DNA from: UBA952 sp044361535
Lineage (GTDB): Bacteria; Bacteroidota; Bacteroidia; Flavobacteriales_D; Crocinitomicaceae
Direction: 5' to 3'
Assembly: GCA_044361535.1 (NCBI GenBank)
Contig: JBIKIQ010000001.1
Span: 248,001 to 312,000, forward strand
DNA length: 64,000 nt
Part shown: piece after piece, positions 45,201-57,200 of the stretch
How positions within the stretch are numbered: position 1 is the stretch's first letter
How the letters are laid out: every line of letters begins with the position of its first letter
Position numbers and translations under genes: made by a program
Notes under the pieces: model-generated
Database searches by the model: none
Seen by the model: the letters and a program-made list of their open reading frames with translations, nothing else
Told to the model about the DNA's origin: nothing

Positions 45201-48200
45201 GAATACCATTGATAGGAATAAGTTCCAGTTCCTCCAGTGGCCGCTACCGAAAGTGGTGTAATGGAAGGAGAGTTTTGACAATAGGAAGTAGAAACAGGTT
45301 GAGTACTTACAACTGGATCAGGAATAACATTAATTTGCGCTGTAGCCGATGACATTACATTACAACCACTTCCACTCAAAGTAACATCGACAAAATATTC
45401 GTAAATACCTGTTGAAGTATATGCAGCTGGTGTAAAGGTAACGGAAGATGCACCTGAAACTGGTTGATTTGGAGAACCAGCTAAATACCATTGATAAGTG
45501 GGACTTCCAATTCCATTGGTGTATGCTACGGTCATTGGAGTAGGGATGCTTCCTCCCACACAAATAGTTTGTGTAGCAAGTGGAGGAATAGTAATTGTAG
45601 GGTCAGGATTTACCGTGATACTTGCAACACCAGACGTAACGTTTGAACATCCACCAGTAGGGAAATTGATTACACAATAATAATAAACCGTTCCATCAGT
45701 GGTTGTTGGTGGTGTGTATGAGCTAAGATTTGCTCCGGTAATTGCTGTTCCGCCTGTTGTGCTGTTGGTCGTATTACTAAACCATTGGTAATTTGCTGTT
45801 CCTGAACCATTGATATAAGAAACAGACAGAGCTGAGGTGGTTCCACCCACGCATACTATTTGCGGACCAAAGTTCGTAGAAGTAATGGTTGGTTGAAGAT
45901 TTACATCTACCACTGCTACCTGAGTAGTAACGCTACAGTTCGCCCCACTTTGTCCTACAACGCAGTAGTAATAGAATGTTCCAACACTTGTAACTGGAGG
46001 CGAATAAGTGTCCGCTGTTGCTGATGGAATTAAAGTTCCACCAGAATTACCATTAGTAGTGTTTGAATACCATTGATAAGTATAATTTCCAGTTCCACCA
46101 GATGAAGCAACAAAAAGAGGCGTAATGGAAGGTGAATTTTGACAATACGAAGTAGAAACAGGTTGTGTACTAATGATAGGATCAGGAATTACCTCAATTT
46201 GAGCTGTAGCCGATGACATTACATTACAACCACTTCCACTCAAAGTAACATTAACATAATATTCGTAAATACCTGTTGCAGTAAAAGTGGCTGGAGTAAA
46301 TGTTACCGAAGTTGCATTAGGTACTGCTTGATTTGTTGTTCCAACCAAATACCATTGGTAAGTTGGGTTTCCAGTTCCATTGGTGTATGCCACGGTTAAT
46401 GGAGTTGGAATGCTTCCACCCACACAAATGGTCTGTGCTGCCAATGGTTGCGTTGAAATAGTTGGATCTGGATTAACAATTACATTAACAACATTGGAGG
46501 TAACACTTGAACAACCACCAGAGCTAAAGCTAATAACACAATAGTAATAAGTTATTCCTGCAGCTCCACTTGGCGGCGTGTAAGTATCAGAAGTGGCTCC
46601 TAAAATTGCTGTTCCACCGCTAACGCTATTTGTAGTATTGCTATACCATTGATAAGTGGTTGTACCAGTTCCGCTAGCTGCTACAACTGTCAGATTTGTT
46701 GGCGTACCATCTACACAGATTGTTTGTGTTGCTAATGGTTGAGTACTAACCGATGGTGGGGTAACTACTTGAATTGAAACCGCAGCAGAGGTTGTAGAAC
46801 AGTTCGCTCCTGATTGGGCGACGATGCAATAGTAATACATTGTTCCAACAGTATTTACTGGTGGAGTAAACGTTGAGTTTGTTTGTCCTGAAATGGCACT
46901 TCCAGATGTTGTATTGTTTGAAGTGTTTGAATACCATTGGTAATTTATTATTCCTTGACCTCCTGTTACAGTTACTGAAATTGGGGCAACACTTGGACTA
47001 TTCTGACAATAGACTTCACTTGACGCAATAGTAACAGTAGGATCATCGACAACGGTGATTGTTGCTTGTTGAGAAGTTGTTACATTACAACCATTTCCAT
47101 CCAATGAAACGGTAACATAATAAGAATAAGTGCCTGCAGTGTTAAAAGTTAATGGCGTATAACTTGCATTATTTGTTCCAACGGTTTGATCAGTTGTTCC
47201 AACCAAATACCACTGATAAGTTGGGTTTCCAGTTCCATTGGTGTATGCCACGGTTAATGGCGTTGGAATGCTTCCTCCCACACAAATGGTCTGTGCTGCC
47301 AATGGTTGCGTTGAAATAGTTGGATCTGGATTAACAATTACATTAACAACATTGGAGGTAACACTTGAACAACCACCAGAGCTAAAGCTAATAACACAAT
47401 AGTAATAAGTTGTTCCTGCAGCTCCACTTGGCGGCGTGTAAGTATTAGAGTTAGCACTAGTAATAACCGTTCCTCCAGTTGTGTTGTTTGTTGTATTGCT
47501 ATACCATTGATAAGTGGTTGTACCAGTTCCGCTAGCTGCTACAACTGTCAGATTTGTTGGTGTACCATCTACACAGATTGTTTGTGTAGCCAATGGTTGA
47601 GTGCTTACAGTTGGTGGAGTAAGAACTTGGATAGAAACTGCAGAGGATGTTGTGGCACAATTCGTTCCAGTTTGACTTACGATGCAATAGTAATACATTG
47701 TTCCAACAGTATTCACTAGTGGAGTAAACGATGAGTTAGTTTGTCCTGAAATGGCACTTCCAGATGTTGTATTGTTTGAAGTGTTTGAATACCATTGGTA
47801 ATTTATTGTTCCTTGACCTCCTGTTACAGAAACGGAAATTGGGGCAACACTTGGACTATTCTGACAATAGACTTCACTTGACGCAATAGTCACAATTGGA
47901 TCTTCGACAACAATTATTGTTGCTTGTTGAGATGTAGCAATATTACACCCATTTCCACTCAATGAAACGGTAGCATAATAAGAATAAGTGCCTGCAGTGT
48001 TAAAAGTTGATGGCGTATAACTTGCATTATTTGTTCCAACGGTTTGATCAGTTGTCCCGACGAGATACCACTGAAAAGTTGGAGTTCCTGTTCCATTGGT
48101 GTATGTCACGGTTAATGGCGTTGGAATGCTTCCACCCACACAGATTGTCTGAGTCGCCAATGGTTGTGTTGATATTGTTGGGTCAGGATTTACAATTACA

Positions 48201-51200
48201 GTTGCTACGTTTGAAGTAACGCTCGAACATCCCCCTGAACTAAAGCTAATCACACAATAGTAATAAGTCGTTCCTGAAGTTGCACTTGGCGGTGTATAAG
48301 TTGCTGAGGTAGCTCCCGAAATCAATGTTCCTCCTGTTGTGCTGTTTGTTGTATTACTATACCATTGATACGTTGTCGTTCCTGTTCCACTTGCTGCTGC
48401 AACTGTTAGATTTGTAGGCGTACCATCTACGCAAATTGTTTGTGTTGCTAATGGTTGAGTACTAACCGATGGTGGGGTAACTACTTGAATTGAAACCGCA
48501 GCAGATGTTGTAGAACAGTTCGCTCCTGATTGGGTGACGATGCAATAGTAATACATTGTTCCAACAGTATTCACTAGTGGAGTAAACGATGAGTTAGTTT
48601 GTCCTGAAATGGCACTTCCAGATGTTGTATTGTTTGAAGTATTTGAATACCATTGGTAACTAATGGTTCCTTGACCTCCTGTTACAGAAACGGAAATTGA
48701 GGCAACACTTGGACTATTCTGACAATAGACTTCACTTGACGCAATAGTAACAGTAGGATCATCGACAACGGTGATTGTTGCTTGTTGAGAAGTTGTTACA
48801 TTACAACCATTTCCATCCAATGAAACGGTAACATAATAAGAATAGGTTCCAGCTGTGTTAAAAGTTGGGGGTGTATAAGTTGTGTTATTTGCTCCAACGG
48901 TTTGATCAGTTGTTCCAACCAAATACCATTGGTAAGTTGGGTTTCCAGTTCCATTGTTGTATGCTACTGTCAATGGAGTAGGGATGCTTCCTCCCACACA
49001 AATAGTTTGTGCTGCTAATGGTTGCGTTGTAATGGTTGGATCTGGATTAACAATCACTGTTGCTACATTTGAGGTGACACTTGAACATCCACCAGAGCTA
49101 AAGCTAATTACACAGTAATAATAAGTTGTTCCAGCTGTTGAACTTGGTGGCGTATAAGTTGCTGAGGTAGCTCCCGAAATCAATGTTCCTCCAATTGTGT
49201 TGTTTGTTGTATTACTAAACCATTGATAAGTGGTAGTTCCTGTTCCGCTAGCTGCTGCAACTGTCAGATTTGTTGGCGTACCATCTACACAGATTGTTTG
49301 TGTAGCCAATGGTTGCGTGCTTACAGTTGGTGGAGTAAGAACTTGGATAGAAACTGCAGAGGATGTTGTGGCACAATTCGTTCCAGTTTGAGTTACAATA
49401 CAGTAATAATATTTTGTACCAACCGTATTTACAGGTGGTGTAAATGTAGAGCTAGTTTGACCACTGATAGGAACTCCGGATGTAGTACTATTTGTCGTAT
49501 TTGAATACCATTGATAGTTATTTGAACCTTCACCACCCGAAACTGAAACAGAAATAGGGGTAACACTAGTGCTATTTTGACAGTAGATTGCATTAGAAGC
49601 AATTGTAACGGTTGGATCAGGAACAGCCACAACTATTGCATTATTAGAATTAACTGATCCACAACCAGAACCACCTAAAGTTACAGTAACATAGTAAGAA
49701 TAGTTTCCAGCAGTAGTGAAATTAGGCGGTAAATAAGTTTGGTTTATAGCGCCTAAGATAGGAGTATTAGTTGAAGTATTGTACCATTGATAAGAAACAG
49801 CGCCTGTACCATTAATATGAGAAACAGTTAGAGGATTTGATATTGGACCATCAATACAAATGGTTTGATTATCAAGAGGCTGAACAGAGATTGTCGGGTC
49901 TGGATTAACAATAACCGTCGCCAAATTGGATGTAACACTTGAACAACCACCAGAGCTAAAGCTGATTACACAATAATAATAGGTTGTACCAATGGAAGCA
50001 GCTGTTGGGTTAAAAGTACTTGAGGTCGCACCATTAATTATAGTTCCTCCGGAGTTGCTATTGGTCGTATTGCTATACCATTGATAGGTTGGAGAACCAG
50101 TTCCATTCGTGTAGTTTACAGATAGTGTTTGGGGCGAACCACCTAAACAAACCGTTTGTGATGTTAGCGGTTGAGTCGTAAAAGAAGGAGCTTGGGTGAC
50201 TTGAATTTGTGCAGTTGTGGAGTTAACACCGCAATTTGCACTTGACTGTGTAATTACACAATAATAATAAACTGTACCAACAGAATTGACAGGCGGATTA
50301 TAGGTATCAGTTGTTGCACCAGTAATAATAGTGCCACCAATGTTGTTATTAGCCGAATTAGAATACCATTGATAGGAGTTGGTTCCATTTCCACCGGAAG
50401 GAGTAACTGTTAACGGACTTATTGGACTTGCATTTTCACAGTACGATGCATTTGATGAAATCGTTGCCGTTGGATCAGCTAATACGACAACATCTGCAAT
50501 AATAGAATTTGCCGACCCACAACCAGAACCTCCTAAGGTTACAATGGCATAATAACTATAGTTACCTGCAGTGGTATAAGAGGGTGGTAAATAGGTTTGG
50601 CTTGTAGCACCGTTAATAGCTGTATTTGTTTGAGCATCAAACCACTGATAAGTGACATTTCCAGTTCCACCAGTTGAAGTAACCGTTAAAGAGCTTGGTA
50701 TAGTTCCACCTACACAAATTGTTTGGGCAGCTAACGGTTGTGTTGAAATTGTCGGATCAGGATTTACAATTACGGTTGCTAAATTCGATGTTAATGTCGA
50801 ACATCCTCCAGAACCAAAGTTTATAACACAATAATAGTAAAATGTACCGGCTGTAGGTGCAGTAGGTGAAAAACTACTTGAGGTTGATCCTGTTATAGGA
50901 GTTCCTCCTGTCGTACTGTTGGTCGTGTTGCTATACCATTGGTAGGTTGGAGTAGTTACTCCATTTGTATGGCTTACCGTAAGATTGGAAAGGGTTCCCC
51001 CCACACATACTGTCTGAGTTGATATTGGCTGAGAAGTTATTTGAGGTTGTGCAATTACTTGAATTGATACCGTTGATGAATTAGAACTACAATTGGTACC
51101 CGTCTGATTTACAACACTATAATAATACATTGTTCCGATTGTAGAAACAGGTGGAGTATATGAGCTCGATGTTGCACTTGAAATTAACGTACCACCTGTA

Positions 51201-54200
51201 TTGTTGTTTGTATTGTTACTATACCATGTATAATTTGCCGTACCAAAACCTCCAGTAGCAGAGGCACTTATCGCTGAAACCGTAGCAGAATTTTGGCAAT
51301 ATATTTCAGAAGATGCAATTGAAACAACAGGATCATTAACAACAACGATGGTGGCATTTGCAGTATTCACAGATTCACATCCTGACCCGGAATAAGAAAT
51401 TTGAGCGAAATAATTATAAGTTCCGGCAGTTGAAAAATTACTTGGTGTAAAGGATGTACCATTTGTTCCAACAGCTTGATTTGGAGACCCTGCTAAATAC
51501 CATTGATAGGTTGCTGAGCCCGATCCTCCTGTATTAGAAAAACTTAGTGGTGTAGCAATTGTTCCCACACTACAAATAGTTTGGGATGCTAATGGCTGTA
51601 ATGTTACTGCTGGATCCGGATTAACAATAACCGTTGCAACATTTGATGTAACACTTGAACATCCGCCAGTGCTAAAACTGATAACGCAATAGTAATAGGT
51701 GGTTCCGGTCGTTGAACTTGGAGGTGTATATGTTTGAGAGGTAGCACCAGAAATTAATGTACCGCCCGTAGTGCTGTTCGTTGTATTGCTGTACCATTGA
51801 TAAGATTCTGAAGAAGTTCCATTTGAAAATCCAACGGTTAGGTTGGTCGGTGTTCCTCCAACGCAAAGGTTTTGTGAAGCTAGAGGTTGTGTTGAAATTG
51901 TAGGAGGAGCCGTTACTTGAACTGAAACTATATTCGATGTACCAGAGCAGTTAGCAGAAGTTTGAGAAACGATACAGTAATAATACATAATTCCAACCGT
52001 ATTTACTGGTGGTAAGTAGGTAGCGTTTGTCGCCCCACTTATCGAAGTTGAACCAGTAGTACTGTTGGTGTTGTTTGAATACCATTGATATGTGTATGGG
52101 ACAATATTATTTCCCCCTGTAGCTGATGCACTTAGAGGAACAACAGATGCTGAATTTTGACAATAAGTTGCTGAAGAAGCTACTGTAATAACTGGATCTG
52201 CTAATACAATAATTGATGCTTGAGCTGAGGTGGCGGCATCACAACCTGTTCCAGTGTAATTAACAGTTGCGTAATAATTGTATGTTCCTGCAGTAGTGAA
52301 ATTAGTTGGTAAAAATGAAGGTGTAATTGCTCCTGAAATAGCCTGGTTTGGCGTTCCAACCAAATACCATTGATAAGTAACCGAACCCGTTCCTCCCGAG
52401 TTAGCAAAGGTAAGTGAGGTTGGTATGGTTCCACCAACACAGATTGTTTGAGTGGCAAGCGGTTGGGTAGTAATTGCTGGATCAGCAAAAACAGTAACAA
52501 GCACATTATCTGTGCCTTGACACCCATTAACAGAATTTGTTCCAGTTACAGTATACGTTGTTGAAGTTGTTGCGTTAAAAGGGGTATTGTTGAGAATTCC
52601 ATTATCCCATGAATAGGAATCAGCGCCAATTGCAGAAAGAGTTATCTGTGCTCCTGTACATACGTTTAGATCATTTCCTGCAGTAACTGTAGGTGCTGTA
52701 GTATTCACCGAAACAAGAACTTGATCCGTTGCAGAACATCCATTGCTAGAATTGGTTACTGTTACCGTATAAGTAGTTGAGGCACTTGGGTTTGCTGTTG
52801 GATTTGATGCTGTTGTAGAACTTAATCCTAATGCTGTTGACCACGAATAAGAATATCCAACAATTGAAGTTGTTCCAATAGTCGCTCCTGATGGATTTAA
52901 TACACACGTTTTAGTGAAATCAGCACCAGCATTAGCAGTTGGAGGCGTTTTGTCAACAGTAACAACCACTTGGTCTGAAGCTATACATCCCGTGGTTGTA
53001 TTTGTCGCGGTTAACGTGTATGTTGTGGTCGTTGTTGGGTTGGCTGTTGGATTAGATACGTTAATAGCACTTAATCCGGTTGAAGGCGTCCAAGCATAAG
53101 TAACACCACTAACCGATGATGCACCCAAAGTAACTCCAGATGTATTTTGTGTACAAGTTATTGTTCCATCTGCACCAGCATTTGAAACAGGAATGCTTAA
53201 ATCAACAGTTACGATAACTTGATCAGTTGCAGTACATCCATTTGAAGGATTTGTCGATGTTAGTGTGTAGGTTGTAGTTGTTGTCGGGTTCGCTACGGGA
53301 TTAGGGAAATTTGCTGCACTTAATCCTGCTGTAGGTGACCATGAATAAGTTATTCCAGAAATAGGCGACATTCCAACTTGTAATCCATTTGGATTTTGAG
53401 AACAAGTCTTAGTAAAATCAGAACCTGCATTTGCCGTTGGAGGTGTGTTGTCAACAGTAATAAGAACGACATCCGTGGCTGTACATCCACTAGCAGTATT
53501 GGTTACTGTTACTGTGTAAGTGGTAGTAACCGAAGGATTAGCCGAAGGATTAGCTATGGTTGTTGAACTCAAACCAGTTGAAGGAGACCACGCATAGTTA
53601 ACTCCTGCAACAGAACTAGAACCAATTGTAGCACCATTTTGATTCGATGCACATGTTTTTGTAAAATCAGAACCGGCGTTAGCCGTTGGTATTGTTAAAT
53701 TGACAGTCACAATCACTTGATCATTAGCAGTACATCCATTGGCAGGATTTGTTGCTGTTAAGGTATACGTTGTAGTTGTTGTCGGATTTGCCGTTGGATT
53801 AGAAAGTGAAGATGAACTTAAATCTGTAGTTGGAGACCAAGAATAAGTTATACCAGAAACAGCTGTTGCTCCGATTTGAAGTCCATTGGGATTTTGAGTA
53901 CAAGTTTTTGTAAAATCAGCACCTGCATTTGCAACAGGAGGAGTATTATTTACGGTTACAATTACTTGATCTGTAGCTGTACAGCCATTTGCTGTATTTG
54001 TAGCTGTCAATGTATAAGTAGAGGTTGTAGTTGGATTTGCTGTTGGATTAGACACCGTTGAAGAGCTTAGTCCTGTTGCTGGAGACCATGAATAGGTTAC
54101 GCCTGATACAGATGCAGATCCGACTTGAATCCCATTTGGATTGAGTGCACAAGTTTTTGTGAAATCAGCACCGGCATCTGCAACTGGAGGAACTTTATTA

Positions 54201-57200
54201 ACAGTTACAATCACTTGATCCATAGCAGTACATCCACTAGCTGTATTAGTGGAGGTCAAAGTATAGGTTGTGGTTGTTGTTGGGTTCGCTGTTGGATTAG
54301 ATACATTGTTAGCACTCAATCCTGTTGAAGGAGACCAAGCGTAAGTAACGCCAGTAAGTGATGATGTTCCAATAGTAACTCCATTTGCGTTTTGCGAACA
54401 AGTAATCGTTCCGTCTGCGCCAGCATTGGCAACAGGAATGGTTAAATCAACAGTAACAATTACTTGATCCGTGGCAGTACATCCATTTGTTGGGTTGGTT
54501 GATGTTAGAGTAAAGGTTGTTGTGGTAGTTGGATTTGCTATCGGATTAGAAATATTGGAAGTGCTAAGTCCCGTCGTAGGTGACCAAGTATATGTAATTC
54601 CTGATATTGCTGACATTCCTATTTGAAGACCATTTGAATTTTGAATACAGGTTTTAGAGAAATCTAGACCCGCATTTGCTATCGGTGGTGTATTATCAAC
54701 GGTAACAAGAACTGCATCAGTCGCTGTACATCCACTGGCCGTATTGGTGACGGTCACCGTATAATTTGTCGTAGCTAAAGGATTTGCCAAAGGATTTGCT
54801 AATGTTGTTGAACTTAAACCTGTAGCAGGAGACCAGGCATAGGTAACACCAGCCACAGAACTGGCGCCTATTGTTGTACCATTAGGATTTTGAGAACAAG
54901 TTTTTGTGAAATCTGAACCTGCATTTGCCGTAGGTATAGTTAAATTAACCGTAACGATTACTTGATCCGTAGCTGTACACCCATTTGCAGGATTTGTTGC
55001 TGTTAATGTATAGGTTGTAGTAGTTGTAGGATTTGCTGTTGGATTAGATAGTGAAGAAGAACTTAGGTCAGTGGTTGGAGACCACGAATAGGAAATACCA
55101 GAAACAGCTGTTGCTCCGATTTGAAGTCCATTGGGATTTTGAGTACAAGTTTTTATGAAATCAGCACCTGCATTTGCAACAGGAGGAGTATTATTTACGG
55201 TTACAATTACTTGATCTGTAGCTGTACAGCCATTTGCTGTATTTGTAGCTGTTAGTGTATAAGTTGTAGTTGTAGTTGGATTAGCAGTTGGATTAGATAC
55301 CGTTGAAGAGCTCAATCCAGTTGCAGGAGCCCATAAATAGGTTACACCTGAAACAGTTGTCATTCCAATTGTGACTCCTGTGAGATTTGAAATACAAGTT
55401 TTTGTGAAATCGGTTCCAGCATCTGCTGAGGGAACAGGTTTATTAACAGTAACAATGACTTCATCCGTAGCAGTACATCCACTGGTAGTATTTGTGGAGG
55501 TCAACGTATAGGTTGTGGTCGTAGTTGGATTGGCTAAAGGATTAGATATATTATTTGCACTCAATCCGGTTGAAGGCGTCCAAGCGTAAGTTACACCACT
55601 AACTGACGGTGCACCCAAAGTAACTCCACTTAAATTTTGTGTGCAAGTTATTGTTCCGTCTGAACCGGCATTGGCTACAGGAACTGTTAAATTAACCGTA
55701 ACGATTACTTGATCCGTTGCTGTACATCCATTTGTAGGATTTGTTGATGTTAAAGTATAGGTCGTAGTTGTAGTTGGATTGGCTACAGGGTTAGGGATAT
55801 TTGCTGCACTTAATCCTCCAGCAGGTGACCATGAATAATTTATTCCGGAAATGGCAGAGATTCCAATTTGCAAACCATTTATGTTTTGGATACAACTTTT
55901 AGTATAATCAGAACCTGCATTTGCCGTTGGTGGTGTATTATCAACGGTAACAACGACTATGTCCGTTGCAGCACATCCGCTAGCAGCATTGGTTACTGTT
56001 ACTGTATAGGTTGTAGTAGCCAAAGGATTAGCCAAAGGATTAGCTATGGTTGTTGAACTCAAACTAGTTGAAGGAGACCACGCATAGTTAACTCCTGCAA
56101 CAGAACTAGAACCAATTGTAGCACCATTTTGATTCGATGCACATGTTTTAGTAAAATCAGAACCGGCGTTAGCTGTTGGTATTGTTAAATTGACAGTCAC
56201 AATCACTTGATCATTAGCAGTACATCCATTGGCAGGATTTGTTGTTGTTAATGTATACGTTGTAGTTGTTGTCGGATTTGCCGTTGGATTAGAAAGTGAA
56301 GATGAACTTAAATCTGTAGTTGGAGACCAAGAATAAGTTATACCAGAAACAGCTGTTACTCCGATTTGAAGTCCATTGGGATTTTGAGTACAAGTTTTTG
56401 TGAAATCAGCACCTGCATTTGCAACAGGAGGAGTATTATTTACGGTTACAATAACTTGATCTGTAGCTGTACATCCATTTGCTGTATTTGTTGCTATTAG
56501 TGTGTAAGTTGTTGTGGTGGTTGGATTTGCAGTTGGATTAGACACCGTTGAAGAGCTTAATCCTGTTGCGGGAGACCAGGAATACGTTACACCTGATACA
56601 GATGTAGATCCGACTTGAATCCCATTTGGATTGAGCGCACAAGTTTTAGTGAAATCAGCTCCAGCATCTGCAACTGGAGGAACTTTATTAACAGTTACAA
56701 TCACTTGATCCATAGTAGTACATCCACTAGCTGTATTGGTGGAGGTCAACGTATAGGTTGTGGTTGTTGTTGGGTTCGCTGTTGGATTAGATACATTGTT
56801 AGCACTCAATCCTGTTGAAGGAGACCAAGCGTAAGTAACGCCAGTAATTGATGATGTTCCAATAGTAACTCCATTTGCGTTTTGCGAACAAGTAATCGTT
56901 CCGTCTGCGCCAGCATTGGCAACAGGAATGGTTAAATCAACAGTTACGATAACTTGATCCGTGGCAATACATCCATTTGTTGGGTTGGTTGATGTTAGAG
57001 TAAAGGTTGTTGTGGTAGTTGGATTTGCTATCGGATTAGAAATATTGGATGTGCTAAGTCCCGTCGTAGGTGACCAAGTATATGTAATTCCTGATATTGC
57101 TGACATCCCTATTTGAAGACCATTTGAATTTTGAATACAGGTTTTAGAGAAATCTAGACCCGCATTTGCTATCGGTGGTGTATTATCAACGGAAACAAGA

